Assembly: GCF_004139715.1 (NCBI RefSeq)
Contig: NZ_CP035544.1
Coordinates: 2,359,501-2,423,500, forward strand
Length of the DNA stretch: 64,000 nucleotides
Source of the DNA: Muriicola soli
GTDB lineage: Bacteria > Bacteroidota > Bacteroidia > Flavobacteriales > Flavobacteriaceae
Reading direction: 5' to 3'
Shown: positions 38,746 through 48,450 of the stretch, one piece after another
Numbering within the stretch: the first letter of the stretch is position 1
Layout: each line of letters starts with the position of its first letter
Notes under the pieces: generated by a model
Databases searched by the model: none
What the model was told of the DNA's origin: nothing
The model's input: the letters and a program-made list of their open reading frames with translations, nothing else
Position numbers and translations under genes: made by a program

Positions 38746-39198
38746 ATGTTCGAAAAACTTCAATCCAAAATACCGACCCTTCTTCAGGCTGAGAATCTGA
38801 GCACTGATGAGAAACTGAAAGAGCTTTGTCTATTCCTGAAAAATGAAATTCCCTACTACGATTGGGTTGGGTTTTATTTCCGCAATGGCGAAAAGGAAGA
38901 GTTGAAATTAGGTCCTTATGCAGGCGCCCCTACGGATCACGAGATCATTCCCTTCGGAAAAGGAATTTGCGGGCAAGTAGCCCTTAGCAACAGTAACTTT
39001 GTAGTTCCGGATGTGTCTGCTCAGGACAATTACATTGCATGTAGCATCTCTGTAAGATCTGAGATTGTAGTTCCCTTATTTGTCAACGGAAAAAATATAG
39101 GTCAGATCGACATCGATTCAGAAACACCCGATCCCTTTTCAGAAGCTGACGAACGCTTTTTGGAATTTGTCAATCGCGAAGTAGCCAAAATTCTTTAA
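38746..39198 (+). CDS. GAF-domain protein, free methionine-R-sulfoxide reductase-like
   Basis: A 150-residue single-GAF protein resembling fRMsr enzymes, which reduce free methionine-R-sulfoxide. It keeps the family motifs YDWVGFYF, GKGICGQVA (C75), YIACS (C99) and SEIVVPL. The third cysteine of the family (position of yeast VAC) is His here. C75 and C99 match the pair needed for disulfide-linked catalysis, so activity is possible but unproven. The window also encodes MsrA and MsrB. Confidence 0.8.
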   Translation: MFEKLQSKIPTLLQAENLSTDEKLKELCLFLKNEIPYYDWVGFYFRNGEKEELKLGPYAGAPTDHEIIPFGKGICGQVALSNSNFVVPDVSAQDNYIACSISVRSEIVVPLFVNGKNIGQIDIDSETPDPFSEADERFLEFVNREVAKIL

Positions 39199-39250
39199 AA
39201 CTTTTACTCTTTTGTTAATAAGACCCGGTGGGGAATAGATCCTAAAAAAC

Positions 39251-39258
39251 TACCTTTG
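39251..39258 (+). promoter_or_regulatory. Candidate -7 element for purH
   Basis: TACCTTTG fully matches TAnnTTTG, 32 bases before the purH ATG. A -33 TTTG at the normal distance is not visible. Confidence 0.45.
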
Positions 39259-39290
39259 ATTTTCTCACTTTACCATTAAAATAGCACCAC

Positions 39291-40823
39291 ATGGGCACAG
39301 CAAAAAAAGCTAAAACCGCGCTTATATCCGTCTTTCATAAAGACGGCCTTGAACCTATTGTAAAAAAGTTTCAGGAATTAGGGATCACAATCTATTCTAC
39401 CGGAGGTACAGAATCGTTTATACGCTCATTGGGGGTTGACGTAATCCCCGTTGAAGAAGTTACCAGCTATCCCTCCATCCTCGGAGGGAGGGTAAAAACC
39501 CTGCACCCAAAAGTCTTTGGAGGCATATTGAATCGGCAAGACAACGAGGGCGATGTAGCACAATTACAGGAATTTGATATCCCTCAGCTCGATATTGTTA
39601 TTGTAGACCTCTATCCCTTCGAAAAAACAGTAGCCTCAGGGGCAACTGAACAAGAGATTATTGAAAAAATAGACATAGGCGGAATCTCATTGATCAGGGC
39701 AGCGGCCAAAAATTTTAAAGATGTGCTTTGTGTTTCTTCAAGGGAAGACTACAGCAATTTTCTCGACCTGATATCAAACGGAGACGGGATAACCACCCTG
39801 GAACAGAGAAAGGCCTTTGCAGCAAAAGCCTTTAATATTTCTTCACATTACGACACCGCCATTTTTAACTACTTCAATCCGAATCATGAGATCGCCTCAT
39901 TAAAGATCAGTGAGATGAAAGGAAGAGTACTGCGCTATGGGGAAAACCCGCATCAGAAAGGTTTTTTCTTTGGGGATTTTGAGCTGATGTTCACCAAATT
40001 ACACGGGAAGGAACTATCGTATAACAACCTTCTCGATGTTGATGCAGCGGTAAATCTGATGGCTGAATTTCAAGATGCCGATCCCACTTTTGCTATCCTG
40101 AAACACAATAATGCCTGCGGCCTGGCCACAAGAGATAATTTACATCAGGCCTATACCGATGCTCTGGCAGGAGATCCGGTATCAGCCTTTGGTGGAATAC
40201 TGATTAGCAACAAAGAAATAGACGCAGACACAGCCGCGGAGATTCACAAACTCTTTTGTGAAGTAGTCATTGCACCTTCCTATGACAAAGAGGCTCTCGA
40301 AGTTTTAAAGGGCAAGAAAAACAGAATTATTTTAATTCAAAAAGAGGTTCCATTGCCTAAAACGCTTGTAAGAACCTGCCTGAATGGTGTGCTGGTACAG
40401 GAAAAGGACTTCCTCACGGATACCAGAGAAAATTTATCTTACGTTACAAAGAAAAAACCCTCGGAACGTGAATTACAGGATCTGATTTTTGCTTCTAAGC
40501 TCTGTAAACACACAAAATCAAATACCATTGTCCTGGTAAAGAACAAGCAGTTATGTGCCAGTGGTACCGGACAAACCTCAAGAGTGGATGCCCTCAATCA
40601 GGCCATTCACAAGGCTACTTCTTTTAAGTTCGACCTCGATGGGGCCGTTATGGCAAGTGATGCCTTCTTTCCGTTTCCGGATTGTGTTGAGATTGCAGGC
40701 AAGAGTGGTATTAGCAGTGTGATTCAACCGGGAGGTTCAATAAAAGACCAGCTGAGCATCGATTATTGCGACGAAAATGAAATTGCTATGGTAATGACTG
40801 GCACACGTCATTTTAAACATTAA
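39291..40823 (+). CDS. purH: Bifunctional AICAR transformylase / IMP cyclohydrolase
   Basis: A 510-residue enzyme of normal length for the last two steps of IMP synthesis. The N-terminal cyclohydrolase domain (about 1-195) shows ALISVFHKDGL, STGGTESFIRSLG and ILGGRVKTLHPKVFGGIL. The C-terminal transformylase domain shows LRYGENPHQKG, LKHNNACGLA and GGSIKDQ. It is followed 59 bases later by mreB; a separate -7 element for mreB suggests they are not simply one operon. Confidence 0.97.
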   Translation: MGTAKKAKTALISVFHKDGLEPIVKKFQELGITIYSTGGTESFIRSLGVDVIPVEEVTSYPSILGGRVKTLHPKVFGGILNRQDNEGDVAQLQEFDIPQLDIVIVDLYPFEKTVASGATEQEIIEKIDIGGISLIRAAAKNFKDVLCVSSREDYSNFLDLISNGDGITTLEQRKAFAAKAFNISSHYDTAIFNYFNPNHEIASLKISEMKGRVLRYGENPHQKGFFFGDFELMFTKLHGKELSYNNLLDVDAAVNLMAEFQDADPTFAILKHNNACGLATRDNLHQAYTDALAGDPVSAFGGILISNKEIDADTAAEIHKLFCEVVIAPSYDKEALEVLKGKKNRIILIQKEVPLPKTLVRTCLNGVLVQEKDFLTDTRENLSYVTKKKPSERELQDLIFASKLCKHTKSNTIVLVKNKQLCASGTGQTSRVDALNQAIHKATSFKFDLDGAVMASDAFFPFPDCVEIAGKSGISSVIQPGGSIKDQLSIDYCDENEIAMVMTGTRHFKH

Positions 40824-40829
40824 TTTTAC

Positions 40830-40837
40830 TACTTTTG
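40830..40837 (+). promoter_or_regulatory. Candidate -7 element for the mre operon
   Basis: TACTTTTG fully matches TAnnTTTG and begins seven bases after the purH stop, 45 bases before the mreB ATG. The -33 side is unclear. Confidence 0.45.
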
Positions 40838-40882
40838 TCGATGAAATGCACCCGTTTATCTAAACCAAACTAAACAATAATA

Positions 40883-41911
40883 ATGGGATTTTTTGACTTT
40901 TTAACTGAGGAGATCGCGATCGACCTTGGTACCGCCAATACCCTTATCATCCATGCAGATAAAGTTGTTGTAGATAGCCCTTCCATTGTAGCCAGAGACA
41001 GGATTACCGGTAAGATCATCGCCGTGGGAAGGGAAGCCAATCAAATGCAGGGCAAGACCCATGAAAACATAAAGACCATACGACCTCTGAAAGACGGGGT
41101 AATTGCCGACTTTGATGCATCTGAAAAGATGATCAATATGTTTATCAAAAACATCCCTGCTCTAAAGAAAAAATGGTTTCCACCGGCACTTAGAATGGTT
41201 ATTTGTATCCCGTCAGGTATCACCGAAGTGGAAATGCGGGCAGTAAAAGAATCGGCTGAACGGGTAAATGGAAAAGAAGTATACCTCATCCATGAACCTA
41301 TGGCAGCAGCTATTGGTATCGGTTTGGATATTATGCAACCCAAAGGAAATATGATTGTGGATATCGGGGGTGGAACCACTGAAATTGCAGTAATTGCCCT
41401 GGGAGGAATCGTATGTGACAAATCGGTAAAGATTGCGGGAGATGTATTTACAAACGATATTATCTACTATATGCGCACCCAGCACAACCTTTATGTTGGG
41501 GAGACTACGGCTGAAAATATTAAAATTAAAATAGGCTCTGCAACGGAAGACCTGCAATCGCCCCCGGATGAAATGTCTGTACAGGGTCGCGATTTGCTCA
41601 CAGGGAAGCCCAAACAAGTATCTATTTCGTACAGGGAAATTGCAAAAGCCCTTGACAAATCCATCCTGCGAGTAGAAGACGCCGTAATGGAAACCTTGTC
41701 TCAAACTCCCCCGGAATTGGCAGCCGATATATACAATACCGGAATCTATCTCGCCGGTGGAGGATCAATGCTCAGGGGGCTGGACCGCAGGCTGTCCCAA
41801 AAAACAGATCTGCCGGTTTATATCGCCGAAGATCCGCTTAGAGCTGTAGTAAGGGGCACAGGTATTGCTCTAAAAAATTTAGAACGCTACAAGAGTATTC
41901 TCATCAAATAG
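40883..41911 (+). CDS. mreB: Rod shape-determining protein MreB
   Basis: A 342-residue actin-like protein of normal length. It has the phosphate-1 loop DLGTANTLI, the central VDIGGGTTEIAVI and the adenosine motif GGGSMLRGLDRRL. MreB filaments guide the elongasome. It is the first gene of the cluster mreB-mreC-mreD-mrdA-rodA on the plus strand, the full rod-elongation set. Confidence 0.97.
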   Translation: MGFFDFLTEEIAIDLGTANTLIIHADKVVVDSPSIVARDRITGKIIAVGREANQMQGKTHENIKTIRPLKDGVIADFDASEKMINMFIKNIPALKKKWFPPALRMVICIPSGITEVEMRAVKESAERVNGKEVYLIHEPMAAAIGIGLDIMQPKGNMIVDIGGGTTEIAVIALGGIVCDKSVKIAGDVFTNDIIYYMRTQHNLYVGETTAENIKIKIGSATEDLQSPPDEMSVQGRDLLTGKPKQVSISYREIAKALDKSILRVEDAVMETLSQTPPELAADIYNTGIYLAGGGSMLRGLDRRLSQKTDLPVYIAEDPLRAVVRGTGIALKNLERYKSILIK

Positions 41912-41987
41912 ATCCCGGACAGATACCGTTAGCGATTATTCAAACAGGTACGTAGCAGGAGATGAGATGACCCAATAGGAAAAGTGA

Positions 41988-42806
41988 ATGCAGCAGATTA
42001 TCAACTTCATCCTTCGCAACAAGACTACCTTGCTGTATCTCTTTTTGCTCACCTTGGGCATGGCGATGAGTGTACAATCCCATTCCTATCACCGGGCTCG
42101 TTTTTTTAACTCTGCAAATTGGCTAAGTGGCGGTTTATACAATATTCAATCAGACATATCCTCATATTTCAACCTGCGGGAGGAGAATCAAATTTTAGTT
42201 GAAGAAAATACGCGCCTTCGAAATCTTTTGTTCAACCTGGAAATTGATAGCCTTGCGGATGTCGCTTCAGATAATTTCCCCTTCGAAGTTGTTCCTGCAC
42301 AAATCATTAAAAACAGCTATGCCTTTCGCAATAATTATATCACAATCAACAAGGGTGATGAGAATGGTGTAAAGCAGGATATGGGGGTTATAACTTCCAA
42401 AGGGATCCTGGGAATCGTGGAACATACAACTGATAAGTACGCAGCTGTTCAAAGCGTGCTGAACACTAAATCGAATATCAATGCCAAGATAAAGAACACC
42501 AATAATTTTGGTTCTTTAAAATGGAATACGGAACGTTTTGATGTAGTTCAACTGGAGGATATTCCCCGGATTGTTCCCCTCAACATCGGTGATACTATCG
42601 TTACAGGAGCCATGTCCAGTATTTTTCCCGAAAACATCCCCATCGGGACGATTAAGAAATTCGACCTGTTGGCCTCCGAAAACTTTTTCACCATTGATGT
42701 CGCCCTGTTCAACGATATGACAAATATCAAAAACATCTATATCATCAGTAATAAGAACAGCGCTGAGATCCGAAGTCTTGAAGAAAAAATAAACAATGAC
42801 CAATAA
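41988..42806 (+). CDS. mreC: Rod shape-determining protein MreC
   Basis: A 272-residue protein with one N-terminal membrane helix (about 13-28), a coiled coil (about 60-80) and a beta-rich periplasmic domain (VVPAQIIKNSY, NYITINKGDENGVKQDMGVITSKGILG). MreC links MreB filaments to PBP2. It lies 76 bases after mreB and overlaps mreD by 11 bases. Confidence 0.93.
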   Translation: MQQIINFILRNKTTLLYLFLLTLGMAMSVQSHSYHRARFFNSANWLSGGLYNIQSDISSYFNLREENQILVEENTRLRNLLFNLEIDSLADVASDNFPFEVVPAQIIKNSYAFRNNYITINKGDENGVKQDMGVITSKGILGIVEHTTDKYAAVQSVLNTKSNINAKIKNTNNFGSLKWNTERFDVVQLEDIPRIVPLNIGDTIVTGAMSSIFPENIPIGTIKKFDLLASENFFTIDVALFNDMTNIKNIYIISNKNSAEIRSLEEKINNDQ

Positions 42807-43305
42807 TCTGTACCTGAAGAACGGTTTGCGCTTTGTGCTTCTGATACTCGCACAGGTTTTGGTATTTAACCGACTCAACTTCTTGGGATTTATCAACCCC
42901 ATGATCTACCTGCTGTTTCTCTATTGGTATCCAATAAAGCAGCGTCAGAGTGTTTTTATTATTATTGGCTTCATTCTGGGATTTATCATTGATATTTTTT
43001 CTGACACCCTTGCATTTCATGCCGTAGCCTGTACCACTATGGCATTCTTCCGTCCGGCAATCATGCGTTTTGTTTTTGGAGTGAATTTTGAGTTTCAAAG
43101 TTTTAAACTCAGTAATACGACTAAAGCACAACAAATCACATTTTTAGCGTTCTTAATAATAGGACATCACACGATATTCTTTTTGCTTGAAATTTTTAGT
43201 TTTTCGCATTTGCTATTACTTTTGAAAAAGACAGTTTCTACCAGTGCGGGAACCCTTGTACTGAGTATTTTGATTATTTCACTTTTTAGTGCTGAAAAAG
43301 AATGA
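42796..43305 (+). CDS. mreD: Rod shape-determining protein MreD
   Basis: A 169-residue, strongly hydrophobic protein with about five membrane helices. Sequence conservation in MreD is low, so the call rests on size, topology and position. It overlaps mreC by 11 bases and the PBP2 gene by four bases (ATGA), which indicates translational coupling. Confidence 0.85.
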   Translation: MTNNLYLKNGLRFVLLILAQVLVFNRLNFLGFINPMIYLLFLYWYPIKQRQSVFIIIGFILGFIIDIFSDTLAFHAVACTTMAFFRPAIMRFVFGVNFEFQSFKLSNTTKAQQITFLAFLIIGHHTIFFLLEIFSFSHLLLLLKKTVSTSAGTLVLSILIISLFSAEKE

Positions 43306-45170
43306 AAAAGATTTTGCTTTCTTCCATTATAGTAATCATCGGGATTACATTTATTGGCAGGCTATCCTATTTGCAAATCTTTCGTTCAACCCCTAATCAA
43401 ATCCTGGAAGACTCTGCTGTAAAGGCAATCTACGATTACCCCGAACGCGGCTATATTTACGATCGAAATGGCGAATTACTGGTGGCAAATCAGCCTGCTT
43501 ATGACGTGATGGTCATCCCGCGTGAGGTAAAATCCCTGGATACGCTTGAATTTTGCTCCTTACTCGGAATTGACAAACCCCGATTTAAGGAACAATTGAG
43601 GAAAGCTAGGGTGTATTCCCCGCGCCTTCCCTCGGTATTGGTACCACAACTTTCCAAAGAAGACTATGCCCGGTTACAGGAAAAAATGAGAAAATATGAA
43701 GGCTTCTACATTCAGAAGAGGTCACTTCGGTATTACGCAACAAACAGCGGAGCTAATGTGCTCGGTTATATTTCAGAGGTAAATGAGAGTGATATCAGAA
43801 GAAATCCCTATTACAAACAAGGTGAACTTACGGGCAGAACCGGAATAGAAAAACAGTACGAAGATGTACTTCGGGGGGTTAAAGGAGTAAAACTGATCCA
43901 AAAGGACCGGTTCAATAGGGTGATCGGTCCCTATAAAGAAGGAACACTGGACACGCTCCCGGAACAGGGAAAGGAAATCCGGGTTACCCTCGATAAGGAA
44001 TTGCAGGAATACGGTGAACGACTGATGCAAGGTAAAAGGGGCGGAATCGTAGCCATTGAACCTGGCTCCGGAGAAATCCTGGCCCTTATTTCCGGACCTA
44101 CATACGATCCGGCATTACTCGTGGGAAGAGAGCGGTCTAAGAACTACAGCAAGCTGCATTACGATACTATTTCTAAACCCACCTGGGATAGATCCCTTTT
44201 AGCTCAGCCTTCCCCTGGCTCCCCTTTTAAAACCCTAAATGCGCTAATTGCTCTACAGGAAGATGTCATTAAACCAGAAACAACCATCCGTTGCTATAAT
44301 GGTTTTTACGTCGGAAATAAAAAAAGAGGCTGCCATTGCGGTGGTGGTCTGCGCAATATGAATTCGGGGATCTATAAATCCTGCAACGCTTACTTTGCAG
44401 GCACCTTTCGAAAAATTTACGATAAGTATCCAACTACCGATGAAGGCATGGATACCTGGGAGAAACACGTAAAAAGTTTTGGATTAGGCGACTATCTGGG
44501 ATACGATCTCCCCACAGGAAGGAAAGGCCGGGTTCCGGATAAGTCTTATTACGACAGGGTCTATGGAGACAACCGCTGGGCGTCTTCCTTTATCATTTCC
44601 AATTCAATTGGGCAAGGAGAGGTAGCCGCTACCCCAATTCAACTTGCAAATATGACCGCGGCTATTGCCAACAGGGGTTATTATTACACCCCTCACATTA
44701 TTAAAAAAATTGCAGGTGAAGAGATTAACGATCCAAAGTATACAACGCCCAACTACACTACTATTGACAAAAAACACTTTGATCCTGTAGTGCAGGGAAT
44801 GGCCGATGTATACACAAAAGGTACAGCCAAATGGCTACAGATTCCGGGAATCGAAATTGCGGGTAAAACAGGTACAGTAGAAAATTTCACTAAAATTGAC
44901 GGTGTCCGTACTCAACTCACAGACCACTCCCTCTTTGTTGCCTTTGCCCCCGTTGATAATCCGGAGATTGCCTTGGCGGTATATATAGAACACGGATATT
45001 ACGGTGCGCGATATGCTGGCCATATTGCCTCGTTGCTAATCGAAAAATACCTGAAAGGGGAAATTACACGTACAGATCTTGAAAAGCGTATGTTGGAAAA
45101 ATCCCTCGAAGCCGAGTACGCTAAACCTTATAGTGGGGAGGAGTTCAAGATAAACGAATATGTCTGGTAA
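43302..45170 (+). CDS. mrdA: Penicillin-binding protein 2 (peptidoglycan transpeptidase)
   Basis: A 622-residue class B PBP that crosslinks lateral-wall peptidoglycan. An N-terminal membrane helix (about 4-22) is followed by a dimerisation domain with RGYIYDRNGELLVANQPAYDV, then the transpeptidase domain. SxxK is in SPGSPFKTLNAL (about residue 305), SxN is SCN in YKSCNAYF, and KTG is in AGKTGTVEN. It works with RodA, whose gene overlaps by 11 bases. Confidence 0.95.
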   Translation: MKKILLSSIIVIIGITFIGRLSYLQIFRSTPNQILEDSAVKAIYDYPERGYIYDRNGELLVANQPAYDVMVIPREVKSLDTLEFCSLLGIDKPRFKEQLRKARVYSPRLPSVLVPQLSKEDYARLQEKMRKYEGFYIQKRSLRYYATNSGANVLGYISEVNESDIRRNPYYKQGELTGRTGIEKQYEDVLRGVKGVKLIQKDRFNRVIGPYKEGTLDTLPEQGKEIRVTLDKELQEYGERLMQGKRGGIVAIEPGSGEILALISGPTYDPALLVGRERSKNYSKLHYDTISKPTWDRSLLAQPSPGSPFKTLNALIALQEDVIKPETTIRCYNGFYVGNKKRGCHCGGGLRNMNSGIYKSCNAYFAGTFRKIYDKYPTTDEGMDTWEKHVKSFGLGDYLGYDLPTGRKGRVPDKSYYDRVYGDNRWASSFIISNSIGQGEVAATPIQLANMTAAIANRGYYYTPHIIKKIAGEEINDPKYTTPNYTTIDKKHFDPVVQGMADVYTKGTAKWLQIPGIEIAGKTGTVENFTKIDGVRTQLTDHSLFVAFAPVDNPEIALAVYIEHGYYGARYAGHIASLLIEKYLKGEITRTDLEKRMLEKSLEAEYAKPYSGEEFKINEYVW

Positions 45171-46443
45171 AAGCGTCCTCAAAAGAGTTGACTGGTTGAC
45201 CATTTTTATCTTCCTGATGCTCGTATCCATCGGCTGGGTCAACATCTATTCCACAACTTTTTCTGATAACAGCACTTCCATTTTTGATTTTGGTCAGCTT
45301 TACGGGAAGCAATTGTTTTTTATCGGAGTAAGCCTGGTTAGTGCTATTATTTTCCTGTCTCTCGAGGCCCATTTCTACGAACGGTTTTCCAGCTTAATCT
45401 ACATCATTACCGTAGTGATGCTACTCGGTTTATTTCTTTTTGGAAAGACCATTGCAGGGGCAACCTCATGGTATAATCTGGGCTTTTTTAACCTCCAGCC
45501 ATCTGAGCTGGCTAAATTTGCGACTGCCCTTGCCCTGGCGAAATATCTGAGTGACATTCAAACGGATATCAAAAGAGTTAAAGACCAAATGTTCGCATTG
45601 CTGATCATCCTGGTTCCTGTCTTACTGATTATCCCGCAACCCGATCCGGGAAGCGCACTTGTCTTCCTCGCCCTTGTGTTTGTCCTCTTCAGAGAAGGGT
45701 TACCTCTTTACTACCTAGCTATAGCTTTGATAGCTGTCCTGATCTTTATCACCACCCTGATGTTCGGAACTATTTGGGTTAGTATAATCCTCGCCCTCCT
45801 GATTGCGATTTTCCTCCTGGTAAAAAAAGCGAGTTTTAAAGTCCCGATTCTGCCACTTGTGATGTTCTTTATTGTCGCCTTGGTCTTTTCACTCTCGGTG
45901 AATTTTGTTTTTGAAAACGTTTTTGAACAACGCCATCGAGATCGCTTTAGCCTGTGGTTACGACTGGAGAAGGATCCTGAACGACTTGAAGAAATCAGAA
46001 AGACGATTGGCTATAATACCTATCAGTCTGAGAAAGCTATTGAGTCCGGTGGCACACTGGGCAAAGGATTTCTGGAAGGCACGCGGACCAAGGGCGACTT
46101 TGTACCGGAACAACACACAGATTACATATTTAGCACGGTAGGAGAAGAATGGGGGTTTTTAGGAACTTCCACAGTGATCATTTTATTTACTCTTTTGTTG
46201 TTGCGCCTGGTGTATCTTGCCGAAAGACAAAAGAGTGATTTTAGCAGAATGTACGGCTATGGTGTAATTTCAATTTTGCTCATACATTACTTTATCAATA
46301 TTGGAATGGTGACCGGTATACTCCCTACTATTGGTATACCTCTTCCCTTTTTCAGCTATGGAGGTTCTGCCCTAATCGGTTTTACCGCTCTCCTATTTAT
46401 CTTTCTTAGATTAGATTCGAATCGAATGAATGAATGGCTTTAA
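45160..46443 (+). CDS. rodA: Rod shape-determining protein RodA (SEDS glycosyltransferase)
   Basis: A 427-residue SEDS-family membrane protein with about ten helices that polymerises lipid II with PBP2. Family motifs are ISGATSWY-like AGATSWYNLGFFNLQPSELAK, PQPDPGSALVF and the C-terminal GIPLPFFSYGGSALIG. It ends the mre cluster; its stop overlaps that of the convergent nuclease gene. Confidence 0.95.
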   Translation: MSGKSVLKRVDWLTIFIFLMLVSIGWVNIYSTTFSDNSTSIFDFGQLYGKQLFFIGVSLVSAIIFLSLEAHFYERFSSLIYIITVVMLLGLFLFGKTIAGATSWYNLGFFNLQPSELAKFATALALAKYLSDIQTDIKRVKDQMFALLIILVPVLLIIPQPDPGSALVFLALVFVLFREGLPLYYLAIALIAVLIFITTLMFGTIWVSIILALLIAIFLLVKKASFKVPILPLVMFFIVALVFSLSVNFVFENVFEQRHRDRFSLWLRLEKDPERLEEIRKTIGYNTYQSEKAIESGGTLGKGFLEGTRTKGDFVPEQHTDYIFSTVGEEWGFLGTSTVIILFTLLLLRLVYLAERQKSDFSRMYGYGVISILLIHYFINIGMVTGILPTIGIPLPFFSYGGSALIGFTALLFIFLRLDSNRMNEWL

Positions 46444-47246
46444 TAACGCCAATCTGAATTTCTTGAAGCGCTCTCCAGAGGCTTTTCAACCTTATCATCC
46501 AGGGATTCAAAAAAATTGAGGCCGCTCATCTTCTCGATAGAATCAACAGATACCCTGAACTGATCTAAAGGCGCTGAAGATACCTTATGTGGTATCAGAA
46601 ACGCGATAACTTCAGGCCGGTCAGCATTTCCCCTGAGTATAATTTTGTAAAATGCTTCTGGCACGGAAACCGATTCAACTCCAATACCAGGCAGATCTTC
46701 TGTCAACACGCCCCCGGTAATTATCCAGAGAGAATCGTATCGCCTTGCCCACTCCCTAACTTGAATCTCCAGACTATTCCAAATACCGGCATTGAAGTCC
46801 CGTTCCATGGGTGTGATGTTGCTGGTATAAAAGGTTTCGTTATATGCCGATTCGGAAAATCTCCGATCTCCTGCCGGGCACAAGTGCCCGCGATCATAGC
46901 CTGAGTTCTTGTAATTGCGCCAATCTGCCGAACTGGTTCTTACTTTGGGATCATCAATAAAATAGGGTCGTTTCCGATCATCATTTGTAAGATGAGATCG
47001 AACTAAGGCATAGGCAACCCAATCAGCCTGTTCATGTTCCTCATTATAGGAAAGTGCATAATAGTTGTGTTTAACAATGTGCTCCCGGGAAGAAAGGGGA
47101 AGGACATAGGCGGGAATATCAATTTCTCCCCGCTCTTCAATATGTAGATCAGGAGCAAAAAAATACAGATCTATAAACCAAAAAATGATTACCGTTGTAA
47201 CTAGTAAAAGGGAATAAATGATCTTGTTTTTTTGTGCCTTCCGCAT
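46440..47246 (-). CDS. DNA/RNA non-specific endonuclease (NucA/NucB-type beta-beta-alpha metal)
   Basis: A 268-residue protein with an N-terminal membrane anchor or uncleaved signal (about 10-30) and the catalytic motif DRGHLCPAGDR, with the general-base His and a downstream metal-binding Asn in NITPMERDFNAGIWNSLE. Such enzymes degrade DNA and RNA outside the cytoplasm, often for nutrient or phosphate recovery. It is convergent with rodA with overlapping stops. Confidence 0.9.
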   Translation of the reverse strand: MRKAQKNKIIYSLLLVTTVIIFWFIDLYFFAPDLHIEERGEIDIPAYVLPLSSREHIVKHNYYALSYNEEHEQADWVAYALVRSHLTNDDRKRPYFIDDPKVRTSSADWRNYKNSGYDRGHLCPAGDRRFSESAYNETFYTSNITPMERDFNAGIWNSLEIQVREWARRYDSLWIITGGVLTEDLPGIGVESVSVPEAFYKIILRGNADRPEVIAFLIPHKVSSAPLDQFRVSVDSIEKMSGLNFFESLDDKVEKPLESASRNSDWRY

Positions 47247-47386
47247 AGCGAACTGGTTGCTTTTGTTACAGCACGAAAATACATTAATTCTGAAGAGGAA
47301 GCCTTACCTTTAAGGTGTAAGGAATCCAACATGGAACCGACCATAAGCAAAGCTGAAAAAGAATTTAATTTGATTAAAAACACCTT

Positions 47387-47848
47387 ATGCTCAACTGGAA
47401 AGATATAATGCATTTCGCGGTAAGCGGAAACCCGGTCCCCTCGAAAAGAGTAGAAAAAACTGAAGCGGAATGGAAAGAAATCCTAACCCCTGATCAATTC
47501 AGGATCACCCGGAAAAAAGGCACAGAGGCTCCACATTCGGGAGAACTCTGCAGTATTCACGAAGCAGGTAAATACGCTTGTGTCTGCTGCGGCACTCCGC
47601 TGTTCGATTCAACAATCAAATTTGAGTCGGGAACAGGATGGCCAAGTTTTACGCAACCCATTGAGGAAAATGCTATCAAGTATGAAAAGGACAGTTCCTA
47701 TGGAATGGTAAGAGTAGAGGTGATGTGCAACACCTGTGACGCCCATTTGGGACATGTTTTCCCTGACGGTCCTCAGCCAAGCGGTCTGCGATATTGTATC
47801 AATTCTGAATCCATGAAACTTCTAAAAAAGGCAGATGTCGGAGAGTAA
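47387..47848 (+). CDS. msrB: Peptide-methionine (R)-S-oxide reductase MsrB
   Basis: A 153-residue MsrB. It reduces the R form of oxidised methionine in proteins. Zinc CxxC pairs are in ACVCCG and CNTC, the fold motif is SGTGWPSF, and the catalytic Cys is C137 in RYCINS. It overlaps msrA by 14 bases, so both enantiomer-specific enzymes are made together. No signal peptide is seen. Confidence 0.95.
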   Translation: MLNWKDIMHFAVSGNPVPSKRVEKTEAEWKEILTPDQFRITRKKGTEAPHSGELCSIHEAGKYACVCCGTPLFDSTIKFESGTGWPSFTQPIEENAIKYEKDSSYGMVRVEVMCNTCDAHLGHVFPDGPQPSGLRYCINSESMKLLKKADVGE

Positions 47849-48386
47849 ATCTAGTTTGGAAATGGCCACCGTGGGCGGGGGTTGTTTCTGGTGTACTGAA
47901 GCCATTTTTCAGGAAGTAAAAGGAATTCACAAGGTAGTATCCGGCTATACCGGGGGAAATGCTCCGGGAAGACCTACTTACAGAGAGGTGTGCTCCGGAC
48001 TCACAGGGCATGCCGAAGTGGTTCAGCTTACCTATGATCCCGCGATCATATCTTACCGCGATGTTCTGTTGATCTTTATGACCACTCATGACCCTACCAC
48101 CCCTAATCGGCAGGGAGCTGATGTAGGAACACAGTACCGTTCTGTGATTTACCATCAAAACAAAGTACAGCAGCAAATAGCAGAAGAAGTATTCTCAGAG
48201 CTCAAAGATGCGTTTGATGCTCCTATTATAACCGAACTCAGTCCTCTTGGCACTTTTTACGAGGCAGAGGATTACCATCAGGATTATTACAGGAACAATC
48301 AAAAACAAGGGTATTGCAGCTATGTCATCACCCCTAAACTCAACAAGCTGAGAAAATTACACGCCGATAAATTAAGCGGAGTTTGA
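47835..48386 (+). CDS. msrA: Peptide-methionine (S)-S-oxide reductase MsrA
   Basis: A 183-residue MsrA with the catalytic motif GCFWCTEA (C17). It reduces the S form of methionine sulfoxide. FQEVKGIHKVVSGYTGG and the AEDYHQDYY segment are typical. Normal length, cytoplasmic. It overlaps msrB and is followed by a strong terminator. Confidence 0.96.
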   Translation: MSESKSSLEMATVGGGCFWCTEAIFQEVKGIHKVVSGYTGGNAPGRPTYREVCSGLTGHAEVVQLTYDPAIISYRDVLLIFMTTHDPTTPNRQGADVGTQYRSVIYHQNKVQQQIAEEVFSELKDAFDAPIITELSPLGTFYEAEDYHQDYYRNNQKQGYCSYVITPKLNKLRKLHADKLSGV

Positions 48387-48403
48387 AAAAGAAATAATCC
48401 AAT

Positions 48404-48433
48404 AAAAAAGGCCCTTATAGAAGGGCCTTTTTT
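48404..48433 (+). terminator. Intrinsic terminator between msrA and the protease gene
   Basis: A perfect 13-bp stem (48404-48416 with 48421-48433) with a four-base loop, A-run on one side and T-run on the other. It lies between convergent genes and may serve both. Confidence 0.87.
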
Positions 48434-48450
48434 ATTATCGATTTTGGTTT

